Origin: Bacteroidales bacterium
GTDB lineage: Bacteria > Bacteroidota > Bacteroidia > Bacteroidales > WCHB1-69
DNA: 47,519 nucleotides
Assembly (NCBI GenBank): GCA_017527945.1
Contig: JAFXPL010000077.1
Span: forward strand, 1 to 47,519
Direction of reading: 5' to 3'
Of the stretch, positions 17,441 to 26,700 are shown in pieces. Position 1 is the stretch's first letter. The number at the start of each line of letters is the position of its first letter. Position numbers and translations under genes: made by a program. The notes beneath the pieces were generated by a model that ran no database searches, had not been told where the DNA came from, and saw only the letters and a program-made list of their open reading frames with translations.

Positions 17441-17466
17441 CAGTTTACTTCACAAGTTCAATCAAG

Positions 17467-18615
17467 ATGGTTATGAGAACACTTCATAAAACAATTTGCG
17501 TTTCCCTTGTCCTACTGACGCTCTCCTTCCCCATCATGGCGCAAAGCCCCAACTTCACCGTAACGGGGACAGTCAAGGACATGGACGGTGTCCTCGTCAC
17601 CCTGGCGGCGGAACAGCAGTTGGTGGATTCCGCAGCGGTGGCCGGCAACAGTTTCCTGCTTCAAGGGCACGCCGACTCCGCCATGATGGTCACCCTCTAC
17701 TCCAATGACTACAACCTATTTGCCGAGCTGTTGGTGATGCCGGGCAGCCAAATGACGATTGACATGCCCGCCGGCGAGGTGAAAGGGAACAAGCCCACCG
17801 AACAGCTCAACCAGCTTATGCAGGGGAACAGGGCGCTGATGAAAAAGCGGACCGAGACCGCCTACCAGATGATGGCCGCGGGCGAAGGACCGGCCTTCGA
17901 CTCCCTGCAGGCCATCTACTACAGCTGCAACGAACGCCGGAAGCAGCTGGTGGACTCCATCGGATGGTGCTACTACGAGGAGAACCTCGACAATCCCGCT
18001 GCCGCCCGCATCCTCTTTGAAATCGCCACCACGGTGACGGAGGACACCTACTTAGACAGAGGGGATGAGCCGACCCCTGCCATCATCCGCCTCTTCTCCC
18101 TCTATGATTCCGCACCAACTACAGTGAAAGGATTCCCGCCGCTGAACCGCTACATGACCAAACTCCAGGCACAAATGCTGGTGACGCCGGGCAACCGGTT
18201 CCGCGACTTCGAGGCCATCGACTACGCCACAGGGATGAAAACGACCCTTGGGGAGAAAATCGCAGGCCATGTCGCCATCGTGGACTTCTGGGCGTCGTGG
18301 TGCGGACCGTGCCGCAAGGAAATCCTCGAAACGCTGATCCCACTGCACAAACAATACGCTGACAGCGGATTGGTGGTGATCGGCATTGACATTTGGGACA
18401 AGATGGAAGACCACGACAAGGCCGTCAAGGAGCTGGGCATCAGCTACCCGCAATTAGTAGACACCCTTCACGACAACTCCTCGCTGCTGTATGGCATCCG
18501 CGGCGTGCCCTACGTGGTCGTCATCGACAGCAACGGGGTCATCCTCGGCACATTCCGCGGCGAGAAGCTGGTGGAAGAGGTGGAAAAAGCACTGGGGACA
18601 AAAAAAGAGGACTAA
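17467..18615 (+). CDS. TlpA-family thioredoxin-like protein with DUF4369-type N-terminus
   Basis: 382-residue exported protein. A signal peptide (ends IMAQS) is followed by a DUF4369-like beta domain (FTVTGTVKDMDGVLVTL), a helical linker and a C-terminal thioredoxin fold with WCGPC at 278-282 and the cis-proline in RGVPYVV. Such proteins act in the periplasm as thiol-disulfide reductants, for example in cytochrome c maturation or rescue of oxidised surface proteins. Bacteroidota carry many paralogues, so the partner cannot be named. It is read away from the recA/R-M region. A run of seven A, GC, seven T just after the stop may end the transcript. Confidence 0.88.
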   Translation: MVMRTLHKTICVSLVLLTLSFPIMAQSPNFTVTGTVKDMDGVLVTLAAEQQLVDSAAVAGNSFLLQGHADSAMMVTLYSNDYNLFAELLVMPGSQMTIDMPAGEVKGNKPTEQLNQLMQGNRALMKKRTETAYQMMAAGEGPAFDSLQAIYYSCNERRKQLVDSIGWCYYEENLDNPAAARILFEIATTVTEDTYLDRGDEPTPAIIRLFSLYDSAPTTVKGFPPLNRYMTKLQAQMLVTPGNRFRDFEAIDYATGMKTTLGEKIAGHVAIVDFWASWCGPCRKEILETLIPLHKQYADSGLVVIGIDIWDKMEDHDKAVKELGISYPQLVDTLHDNSSLLYGIRGVPYVVVIDSNGVILGTFRGEKLVEEVEKALGTKKED

Positions 18616-18620
18616 ATCGA

Positions 18621-18636
18621 AAAAAAAGCTTTTTTT
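18621..18636 (+). terminator. Possible weak terminator, A7-GC-T7 palindrome
   Basis: Perfect 16-bp palindrome AAAAAAAGCTTTTTTT six bases after the TlpA-type stop. A pure A-U stem is weak, so activity is uncertain. Confidence 0.3.
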
Positions 18637-18677
18637 CCAAAAAAATTAAACCAGGGCTGTAGATTATGAAATTTATG

Positions 18678-18685
18678 TACCTTTG
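18678..18685 (+). promoter_or_regulatory. -7 element for the CAP-domain gene
   Basis: TACCTTTG, 35 bp before the ATG at 18720. This placement argues against the longer frame starting at 18666, whose first codons would be upstream of the RNA start. Confidence 0.5.
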
Positions 18686-18719
18686 CTACATTAAATTTGA
18701 AATGTTAAAATTGTCGCTT

Positions 18720-21182
18720 ATGAATAGAAAATCTACGCTCTCGATTCTTTCTATAGTATTGTTTTTCAATACGTTGCTGTTCGCGCAGACCGAAAACCAG
18801 TACAGCGGTTTCAATCCGGCATCCCTGAAGGAAAATGCCAAATATGTGCGGAATTTTGCACCAAACAATTACGACGAGAAAATCCTGTACCAATGTTTTA
18901 CCGACATGGTGGATTTGGCACGCGCCGAATTCCGCTATGTGCCGAAGATGAAACACGACGTGTCTTTGGACTCCACGGCGCAATTTCAAGCTGATTATCA
19001 AGCCTCTAAGGATGAGAAGACCTTGGAAAACAATGCACCGTACAAGACCACCTACTACCGGCTGCGCAAGTACGGGCTGGCCGGCAACGGCGACGAGTTA
19101 GTGGCCAAAGCGAAGGCCTATATGGGCGAGGCGGAATACACCTACTACGACCTCTGCCTTGCACTTGTGCAGTCGATTCTCAAAAACGTGAAAACCGCCG
19201 ACGTGATGCTGAACGGGCAATACACCTACATGGGCTTCGGCTTCAACACCGACATGGCCATGAAAAGCATGTACATCTCCCTTGTGCTCGGCAACGACCG
19301 CACTTTCAACCACTACAAGGCGGGCTACGGCGAAAAAGACCTGCCCTACACCAAAGGACAGGCAGGACTGAAGGGCTATGACGAAAAAGTGTGCAAGAAA
19401 TGCGCTTCCGAACCCGCACTGGAGACCCTATCCGAATACGTCTCCATCAACAAAAACGGCGAGATTTACCTCAACTGCGACAATTACAAAGAGCTGAAGC
19501 GTCTCATCGGCAAGGAGGGCGATGCCATCGCCATCGACATCGTGCAGGAAGGGCAGTATGAATGCGACAACCATCAGGTGGACTACGACCTCTACCACCG
19601 CGGCGTGGTCACCAAGCCCGTCACGTTCGAGAAACTGATGGCCGCCAACGAGAATACCAACCTCAAATCTGGCAAGCTCATCGCCAAAATCGGCGATCTC
19701 CCCGCCGAAGTTGACGATAGCAAAAATCTGGAAATCATCGTGTTAGTCTTGAAAGAGAGCAATCGGGTCTGTCGCTCCGTCATGGCCAAACGCATCGAAA
19801 GCAAAGGTGCCGACTATACCGAAAAAATCAACTTCGTGAAAGACGAGACCGGCATCAAGAGCACCGGCGAATGGACAATTTCGCCCGAAGACGGCGAGGT
19901 ATCCCTCTCCTTCCCCTACGAAGCCAAAAAGACCGACTATACGGCCGCCGGCTTCAATCTCGACAAAAAAGACCCTAACCTTCCTCCTTACAAAGTGAAA
20001 AGTGTGGAACTCATCTCGCACATCTCTCCCGACTACTACCAAGACCCCGCCTACAAGACCATCCAAGAGAAGCGCGCCAACGCCGTCAAAAAGGATTTGC
20101 AGCGCTACTTCCCCGGCATAGACATCAAGTTGGTATATGACTATTGCTGGGACGAATTCAAGGAGAAAGTGACCCAACACGAGGAATATTACGACTTGAG
20201 TTTCAAAACGCTGGAAGAGGCAGCCAAAGAGCTTCGCTTATACAACCGATATGCAGCCAAAGTGTTGGACACAAACTATTTGGCACCGCTCCGCACCATG
20301 GAGTTGCGCCAAACAGTGACTTACTACGCCGAATCCCCGTCTGACGAGGAAGCCTTTGCCCTTTGGAAATTCAACAACGCGATCAAAAACCCAAAGCAAC
20401 TCGGTTTCGCCATGTCGGTGGAGAATTTCATCCTCAAGCAGGTGGAAAACGGCAAATTTTCCTCCTCTTCTTTGGAAAAAATGGAAATCCCGTTTAAGAA
20501 AGAGTACCAAACACTGTTGAACAACAAACTTTACGCCCAGTACTACAAGAGTTCAAAATTGACCCCGTCCATGGCAGAACAGATGACGAAAATCTATAAC
20601 CTCAACACTGCCAACCAGTTGTTGCTCTACAACACTACGGTGAGCGATGTGCTGGCCGCCAAAATCACCACCACGGCCGACATTGCCAAGACGCAGGCCG
20701 CCATCGACAAGCTCTACACCATCCCCGCCATCCCAAAAGACCGCGTGAACAGCCTGAACCTGGAATATCAGTTCAAAATCATCAACTATTTGGACACACT
20801 GCCTGCAAATGCCGAAACCACTGCGTTGGTCAATGCCACTTACCAGAAAATCAAGGAGATACGTAACGAAAAAATGGATAGTTGGAAAAACGCCTTCAAA
20901 CTGGCCTCCTACTTTAACAAGCGTTACGACTATATGTACTCCCTTTCGCTGATGACCCCGTTCCTTGACGACCCGACCATCTCCGAGGATTTCATCTTCT
21001 CCTATGTGTCGCTCGCCGCACACCGCGAGGAGGCCTACCTGAGCGGACTCTTCACCAAAGCCGTGAAATTAGCGTCCGAGAAGAACCCGACCCGCTTGTG
21101 TGGCCTGATCGACAAGCTGCCGACCTGCATCTTGGAGAATGAGGAGGCGAAGAAAATCATCTGCAAGGCGTGCAACAGATAA
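18720..21182 (+). CDS. Secreted CAP (SCP/PR-1-like) domain protein of unknown role
   Basis: 820 residues from the preferred ATG at 18720 (MNRKSTLSILSIVLFFNTLL, signal peptide ending FAQT). The first ~180 residues after it resemble a CAP domain: MVDLARAEFRYVPKMKHDVSLDSTAQFQADY, and the closing YTYMGFGFNTD strand. The motif is weak and several of the classical His/Glu residues are not obvious. After it come a short zinc-ribbon-like VCKKCAS, a beta-rich middle (~250-460) and a long helical C-terminus with Cys at the very end (TCILENEEAKKIICKACNR). The C-terminal ~350 residues match nothing I recognise. It has its own -7 box and no operon partner; T-rich repeats follow its stop. Confidence 0.7.
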   Translation: MNRKSTLSILSIVLFFNTLLFAQTENQYSGFNPASLKENAKYVRNFAPNNYDEKILYQCFTDMVDLARAEFRYVPKMKHDVSLDSTAQFQADYQASKDEKTLENNAPYKTTYYRLRKYGLAGNGDELVAKAKAYMGEAEYTYYDLCLALVQSILKNVKTADVMLNGQYTYMGFGFNTDMAMKSMYISLVLGNDRTFNHYKAGYGEKDLPYTKGQAGLKGYDEKVCKKCASEPALETLSEYVSINKNGEIYLNCDNYKELKRLIGKEGDAIAIDIVQEGQYECDNHQVDYDLYHRGVVTKPVTFEKLMAANENTNLKSGKLIAKIGDLPAEVDDSKNLEIIVLVLKESNRVCRSVMAKRIESKGADYTEKINFVKDETGIKSTGEWTISPEDGEVSLSFPYEAKKTDYTAAGFNLDKKDPNLPPYKVKSVELISHISPDYYQDPAYKTIQEKRANAVKKDLQRYFPGIDIKLVYDYCWDEFKEKVTQHEEYYDLSFKTLEEAAKELRLYNRYAAKVLDTNYLAPLRTMELRQTVTYYAESPSDEEAFALWKFNNAIKNPKQLGFAMSVENFILKQVENGKFSSSSLEKMEIPFKKEYQTLLNNKLYAQYYKSSKLTPSMAEQMTKIYNLNTANQLLLYNTTVSDVLAAKITTTADIAKTQAAIDKLYTIPAIPKDRVNSLNLEYQFKIINYLDTLPANAETTALVNATYQKIKEIRNEKMDSWKNAFKLASYFNKRYDYMYSLSLMTPFLDDPTISEDFIFSYVSLAAHREEAYLSGLFTKAVKLASEKNPTRLCGLIDKLPTCILENEEAKKIICKACNR

Positions 21183-21224
21183 TTCAGGCTATTCGCTTTT
21201 GGCTTTTAGCTATTAGTTTTTTTA
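21183..21224 (+). repeat. T-rich degenerate array after the CAP gene
   Basis: Units GGCTATTC, GCTTTT, GGCTTTTA, GCTATTAG in loose ~7-bp period directly after the stop. These are the reverse complement of the AGCCAAA units before aroK (22782-22817). Confidence 0.55.
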
Positions 21225-21273
21225 GGAAGATAATAATTTAGAAACGGAATACTTTTATATAGTTAAGGGGATG

Positions 21274-21301
21274 AACAACCAACAGCCAACAACCGACAGA
21301 C
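21274..21301 (+). repeat. AACAGCC heptad array across the rluD start
   Basis: Four units: AACAACC, AACAGCC, AACAACC, GACAGAC. They lie between an ATG at 21271 and the conserved rluD reading frame, and set the two one base out of frame. See the rluD entry. Confidence 0.75.
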
Positions 21302-21328
21302 GAACTATACGAACATTTTCGATTTGAG

Positions 21329-22300
21329 GTGACGGCGGGCACGGAAATGCTCCGCATCGACAAATACCTGTTCAACCTGATTGCCAACACCTCGCGCAAC
21401 AAGGTGCAGCAGGCAGCGAAGGCGGACTGCATTCTGGTGAACGGCAAGCCGGTGAAACAAAACTACAAAGTGCGCCCCGGCGACACCATTTCGGTACTGA
21501 TGCCCAACCCGCCGAATGACACCGAAATCCTGCCCGAGGACATCCCGCTGAACATCGTCTATGAGGACAACGACCTGCTGATTGTCAACAAGGAGGCGGG
21601 CATGGTGGTGCATCCGGCCTACGGCAACTACACCGGCACATTGGTCAACGCGCTTTACTATTACCTTCGGGACCAGAAACTGGAAGACGGCTCACCGATG
21701 AAACCGCTGTTAGTGCACCGCATCGACAAAAACACCTCCGGGCTGCTGGCTGTCACCAAGAATGAGCTGGCGCAGATGCGCTTGGCGAAAACCTTTTTCG
21801 ACCACGACCTGGAACGCAGGTATTGGGCGTTAGTGTGGGGCGACATGGAGGAAGACGCTGGCACGATTGTAGGAAATGTGGGACGCAACCCGAAAGACCG
21901 CATGGTGATGACGGTGTTCCCGGAAGGCAGCGACCAAGGCAAGCATGCCGTCACGCATTGGCGCGTAGTGGAACGATTCGGCTATGTCACACTGATTGAA
22001 TGCCAGTTGGAGACCGGAAGAACCCACCAGATTCGTGTCCATCTGCAGCATATCAGCCACCCGCTCTTCAACGACGAAGCCTACGGTGGAAACCGCATCC
22101 TCAAAGGCACAACATTCACCAAATACCAGCAATTTGTCCGCAACTGCTTCGCTTTGATGCCTCGTCAGGCACTGCACGCAAAGTCATTGGGCTTCAAACA
22201 TCCCATCACCGGCAAGGACATTCTGTTCGAGTCGGAACTGCCAGAGGATTTCGCTGCCGTACTGGAAAAATGGCGGGGATATGGAAAGGCTAACAATTAG
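21329..22300 (+). CDS. RluD/RluA-family rRNA pseudouridine synthase, start disputed
   Basis: Isomerises uridine to pseudouridine in 23S rRNA (RluD type). S4 RNA-binding domain at the N-terminus (LRIDKYLFNLIANTSRNKV...VNGKPVK), catalytic HRIDKNTSG (D133 counted from 21329), GRTHQIRVHL and a typical end. Length 323 from the GTG at 21329. However, the frame is open upstream to 21275 and encodes ELYEHFRFEV, a conserved part of Bacteroidota RluD-like proteins. That stretch has no in-frame ATG, GTG or TTG. An ATG at 21271 lies one base out of frame across four 7-bp units; removing one unit or one base would give MNNQQPTDELYEHFRFEV. So the annotated start is only the best available in this copy. It converges on aroK, with an 11-bp overlap of the ends. 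Confidence 0.85.
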   Translation: MTAGTEMLRIDKYLFNLIANTSRNKVQQAAKADCILVNGKPVKQNYKVRPGDTISVLMPNPPNDTEILPEDIPLNIVYEDNDLLIVNKEAGMVVHPAYGNYTGTLVNALYYYLRDQKLEDGSPMKPLLVHRIDKNTSGLLAVTKNELAQMRLAKTFFDHDLERRYWALVWGDMEEDAGTIVGNVGRNPKDRMVMTVFPEGSDQGKHAVTHWRVVERFGYVTLIECQLETGRTHQIRVHLQHISHPLFNDEAYGGNRILKGTTFTKYQQFVRNCFALMPRQALHAKSLGFKHPITGKDILFESELPEDFAAVLEKWRGYGKANN

Positions 22301-22781
22301 CCGTTGATGCAGGGAAATCTTCAAGAACAAGGGTCTTTTGGGCCTGCAGATAAAAGGGTTCTCGCTCGGCGAGTTTTTTCCGAACATATTCACGCAACTC
22401 ACTTTTATTCAAGTGATTCGTCAACGGACGTTTCTTCTTGGAATGCAATAGGTGGTTCACCAACTGATCTTCCGTCAGTTTCAAGTATATGCTCTTGGCA
22501 TGGGCATTGATGAGCGCCATGGCATCGCCATGACAGGGGGTGCCCCCACCGGTGGCAATGACGGCGTTGTCACAACCCAGCACCTCGCGCAGAGCGGCCT
22601 GCTCCAACGTGCGAAACGCCGGTTCCCCGTACCGCTGGAACAGCAAGGGAATCGACGTCCGATACTTTTCTTCAATGTACAAATCCAGGTCAATGAAGGT
22701 CATGCCCAGCTTGTCGGCGAGCCGTTTCCCGATGGTGCTCTTGCCCGCTCCCGAAAACCCCACAATGACAATGTTGTTCAT
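22290..22781 (-). CDS. aroK: Shikimate kinase
   Basis: Phosphorylates shikimate at the 3-hydroxyl, step five of chorismate synthesis. 163 residues. P-loop GFSGAGKST (8-16), DLDLYIEEK with the shikimate-binding DxD (LDLD), ATGGGTP (GGG motif) and the lid arginines in KKRPLTNH. A longer frame from 22895 runs through repeat DNA and is not expected to be real; the ATG at 22781 abuts an A-rich array instead. It converges with rluD and follows elbB on the same strand. Confidence 0.95.
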   Translation of the reverse strand: MNNIVIVGFSGAGKSTIGKRLADKLGMTFIDLDLYIEEKYRTSIPLLFQRYGEPAFRTLEQAALREVLGCDNAVIATGGGTPCHGDAMALINAHAKSIYLKLTEDQLVNHLLHSKKKRPLTNHLNKSELREYVRKKLAEREPFYLQAQKTLVLEDFPASTANC

Positions 22782-22817
22782 TTGGCTTTTGGCTCTTTGC
22801 TTTTTCGCTTTTAGCAA
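22782..22817 (-). repeat. AGCCAAA-type array before aroK
   Basis: In gene sense: GCTAAAA, GCGAAAAA, GCAAAG, AGCCAAA, AGCCAA then the ATG. Units of 6-8 bp, A-rich, flush with the start codon. Confidence 0.7.
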
Positions 22818-22890
22818 AGAAAAATCAGGTTGTTTACTATACTTTCTGCACAATAATTGTTGGCTATTATCATTGGTTTTACCACCATTA

Positions 22891-22956
22891 GCCAACAGCC
22901 AACAGCCAACAGCTAACAGCTAACAGCTAACAGCCAACAGCCAACAGCTAACAGCC
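22891..22956 (-). repeat. GTTAGCT/GTTGGCT heptad array at the end of elbB
   Basis: About nine exact 7-bp units, AACAGCC or AACAGCT on the plus strand. On the minus strand the first unit forms the last codons and TAG stop of elbB. The same repeat family occurs at the nadK stop (42282-42341). Confidence 0.9.
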
Positions 22957-23601
22957 CATAGCCACTATCATCTCTTTGATGAGGTTGTCTGCACAATCAG
23001 CGATGTCGCTGATGCGGGCAGGCAGCATGTAGCAGGGCGTGGTGAAGATCTTGTTGACCGTGTCGCAGCAAACTTGCTTCTGGACGGTGATCTCGTGTTT
23101 GGTGCCAAAGGATTCCACGTTGCGGACCGTACCGGGGTCGCTACCCACGGTGACAGTAACATCGCCCAGCACCCTGGCAATCATCACGGGGGCGATGCAA
23201 AGAGCACCCACCGGCTTTCCGGCATCATGGAAAGCGCGTATCACTTTCGCCACATCCTCGCGCACCGAGCAGTTCGCCCCTTCGTAGGCGTAGGTGAAGA
23301 GATTCTTGGCGGAACCGTTGCCGCCAGGGAACACCACTGCATCAAAGTCCGCCACACGGCATTCCTCGATGGGCTTCACGTTGCCGCGGGCGATGCGGGC
23401 CGCCTCTATCAGCATGTTGCGACGATCCTCCATCGGCTGGCCCGTCACATGATTCACCACATGGTACTGCCAATCATCAGGGGCAAAAATCTGGTATTCG
23501 CCGCCATTCCGGTCGATGGCCAAAAGGGTCATCACCGACTCATGGATCTCGCTGCCGTCCAATGTGCCGCAGCCGCACAATATCACTGCAAATTTCTTCA
23601 T
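22948..23601 (-). CDS. elbB: ElbB-type glyoxalase (DJ-1/PfpI superfamily)
   Basis: 217 residues, the usual ElbB length. FAVILCGCGTLDGSEIHESV and FPGGNGSAKNLFTYA are family hallmarks; the nucleophile cysteine is C135 in GALCIAPVM. ElbB was linked to early isoprenoid synthesis and has weak glyoxalase activity toward glyoxal; its physiological substrate is unsettled. The last codons and stop are formed by a 7-bp tandem array, so array slippage would change the C-terminal few residues. A -7 box lies upstream at 23624-23631. Confidence 0.92.
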   Translation of the reverse strand: MKKFAVILCGCGTLDGSEIHESVMTLLAIDRNGGEYQIFAPDDWQYHVVNHVTGQPMEDRRNMLIEAARIARGNVKPIEECRVADFDAVVFPGGNGSAKNLFTYAYEGANCSVREDVAKVIRAFHDAGKPVGALCIAPVMIARVLGDVTVTVGSDPGTVRNVESFGTKHEITVQKQVCCDTVNKIFTTPCYMLPARISDIADCADNLIKEMIVAMGC

Positions 23602-23623
23602 TTTGGTTTGATTTTACAACGTG

Positions 23624-23652
23624 CAAAAATACGTTTTTTTCTCACTTCCGAC
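23624..23652 (-). promoter_or_regulatory. elbB promoter candidate
   Basis: Minus-strand -7 TATTTTTG (23624-23631), 22 bp before the ATG. A CTTG, one base off TTTG, sits about 20 bp further upstream near 23652-23655. Confidence 0.45.
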
Positions 23653-23668
23653 AAGCTTTTAAAACATA

Positions 23669-23694
23669 TAGAGACGCAAAATTTTGCGTCTCTA
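23669..23694. repeat. Perfect 26-bp REP-like palindrome
   Basis: TAGAGACGCAAAA followed by its exact reverse complement, with partly matching flanks (ACATA, TATGT). It lies 30 bp after the GT117 stop and may act as its terminator. It shares design and the AGAGRCGCA core with the hairpin at 7081-7108. Confidence 0.8.
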
Positions 23695-23723
23695 CATATT
23701 TATGTTGTCGATTAAAAGAATGA

Positions 23724-26700
23724 CTATTCCCCTTCGGGTTCGTTTTCATCAGCGGGAATCTCCTCGCCCAAAGTCTGTGGCTGGCCCATCTCGCTGTAGA
23801 AGCGGCGGAAGGCGGCGGACAGTTCCGGGGAGAGGCTGCCCAGCATGTCGATTTGGGAAGCAGCGATGCCCTGAACCTTTTGGGCGGTCTGGCTGTCGCC
23901 AATCATCTCGGCAATCTCCTGGATCTGATGCAGTTCCTGGAGGGCACCGGCGATGGCCTGCTGGTCAAGCTCCGCCTTGCGCAGCTGCGCGGAGATAGTC
24001 CCTTGCAGCGACTTGGCATAATTTTCAGCCACATTGTTGATTTTCAACTCTTTATAGCGACTCTTGAGACTATTATCCGGATACCTGACATTGTTCATCA
24101 TGTAGTGGAGGAACAGGAAGTCGTAGTGGATATCGCCGCTGCGGAAGTCAAGGGTGCGCTCGTCGCGGTTGTTGTACCAATTGAAGAGTTCGACCTGCTC
24201 GTCCCAAATCCGGTTGGCCATCTTCATGCCTTCCTGGTTGGCCGCCGGCGTACCCACGCGGAAGAAATCTTCCATGTAGGTCATGCAGCCGTGCGTGTAA
24301 CCGTAGATGTTGGACATCACGGAGACATACGGGAAGTTGACATCGGGCAGCACCTCGTTGCCATGCACGAGCACCTTGAGAGCCTTCTCCTTGTCGCCTT
24401 CCGCCATCAGCTGTTCGGCCAGGCGGGCATAGAGGCGGCGCATGAGCGGCACCAAGCGGGTGTTATCCTCGCTGTGATAGAGCTTCGGGTCGTTGAAGCC
24501 GCCCCAGGCATACGGGTAGGCCTCATGCTGCGCACCAGGATTCTTCACAGCATCCAAGCGGCTGTGGTCGTCGAACACCTCCATCAAATTGTGATAGAGA
24601 CGCTCGGAGTTGATGCGACCAGTCTCGCCGAAGGAGCGGGACTCGTTGCGGATAGGCACCAAACGGTAGGCGAAACCTTCCAGCTGGAAGTAGTTCTCCA
24701 AGCCGAGATAGGCTTCAGAACCGGCAGTGGATGCATAATAGACGGGACGCTCCCAATTGTTGTTGGCTAAAATGTCCATCATCACGATGTAAGCCTTGGT
24801 AAGCGGGTTGATGCCGTTGGTCTTCATGTTCCACATCAACTTATCCACCACGAGAGCGGAGTCTTTGGCAGCCACCGTCCCGTTGGCCAGCACCTTGGCC
24901 TTGTCAACCGGCAGGGAGAAGCTGGCAGGAATCGGGCGACCATTGGTCGGATAACCACTGTTCTGCTTCAACAGGAAGAGACTCCGAGTATTGTCGAAAT
25001 TGGAGGATTTCACATAGTCCATCACCATCTTCAGATCAAGGAACTGATTGTTGCCCGCTTCTAAATAGAGGACATCGCGCGTGCCGTCCTTATACTGATC
25101 CCACGTCATGGAGATGGGCAGCGGTTCGGATTCGTAGGCTTTGCGCTTCATCTGATCGACATACCAGCTGGTGCTCAGCAGCATGAGGTTGCAGACGCGC
25201 ACATCGGTACGGTAGCCTTCCACCTCTTGAGCGTACCAAAGCGGGAAAGTGTCGTTGTCACCGAGGGTGAAGAGGATGGCGTTGGGCTCGCAGGAATCGA
25301 GGTAGTTCTTAGCCACGGCGAGCGCGGTATAGCGGTCGGAGCGGTCGTGGTCGTGCCAGTTCTCTTTGGCCATCACGCAAGGCACCAGGCCGATGCAGAC
25401 CAGCGTGGTGAGCACCGCACCGCATGTCTGCACGCTCTTGCTCTGCAGCTTCTCGAAGAGGCGGTAAATACCCAAAACACCAAAACCCACCCACATCGCA
25501 AAAGCGTAGAAGGAAGCAGCGAAAGCGTAGTCACGTTCACGCGGCTGGAAAGCATACATGTTCAAGAATACGGCAATGGCAATACCGGTCATCACGAAAA
25601 GCATGAAGACCACGAAAGAATGCTTGGTATCGTTTTTGGTCTGGAAGACCAACCCCACCAGTCCCAACAACAGCGGAAGCAAGTAGTATTTGTTGTGTCC
25701 CGGGCGCTCCATGGAGGCGGGCATGTCCTTCAGATCCCCGACCATCGGCTTGTCGATGGCCCCGATGCCAGAAATCCAATTGCCGTTCTGGTAGTCGCCA
25801 TGGCCCTGCAGGTCGTTCTGGCGACCGGCGAAATTCCACATAAAGTAACGCCAATACATATAGCCTAACTGGTAGGTGTGGAAGAATTTGATGTTCTGCT
25901 GCCAAGTGGGCGCGCCACCGCGAGCCAGCAGCCTGCGGTTCTCCTTGTCGGACGGACTGTCAGTGTTGTAGCGGTTGTTCAGCCAGTCAATGTACTGCGA
26001 CCGTTTCTCGGAGGACCACATGCGCGGGAAGAACATGGAGCCCTTGGGGTCGTATTCGGGAATGCTGCCCTTGCGCGGATCTGAGACCTTGTAGCGTTTG
26101 GTATCCTCATCACGGTAGTAGATGGGGCTGCCGTCCTTCATACGGATGACCCGGGTGTTGTAACTCTGGCCGTAAAGCAGCGGGTTGGAGCCGTACTGCT
26201 CGCGGTTGAGGTAGGAGAGCAACGAGACGGCATCCTCAGGACTGTTCTCATCAATGGTAGGGTTGGCATTGGAGCGGATCACGAGGGTCATGAAGGTGGA
26301 GTAGCCGATGATGAGCATCATCAGTGAGAAGGCACTGATGGAGAAAATCGGCTTGTTGCGCTTATAGCCGTACCAAATGCCCCAGCCGATGATAGCGAAC
26401 ACCAGGAGGAAAAAGAAAATCACACCGGAGTTGAAAGGCATGTGCAGAGTATTCACGAAGAAGAGGTCGAACTTGCCAGAGAGATTCACCACTTGGGGCA
26501 CGATGCCCCAAAGGATAAAGCCCAGCAAGGCAACGGAGACGATCAGCGAGAGAGTGACACCCCACTCTGCTTTCGAGGTCAGCGCACCTTTCTTGGCACA
26601 GAGGATGAGCAGCGGAGTGGTCACGAAAAGCCAGATCAGAATCATCCACATCGGGGAGCAGAAGATACCGAACGCGAACGACATCAGCGCGAACGCCAGC

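Noticed and set aside
22782..22895. N-terminal extension of aroK by 38 codons
   Set aside because: The extension is encoded by repeat DNA, and the family start with MNNIVIVGFSGAGKST fits ATG 22781.
22891..22956. CRISPR array
   Set aside because: Units are 7 bp with no spacers, and no cas gene is present; the same holds for the other arrays.
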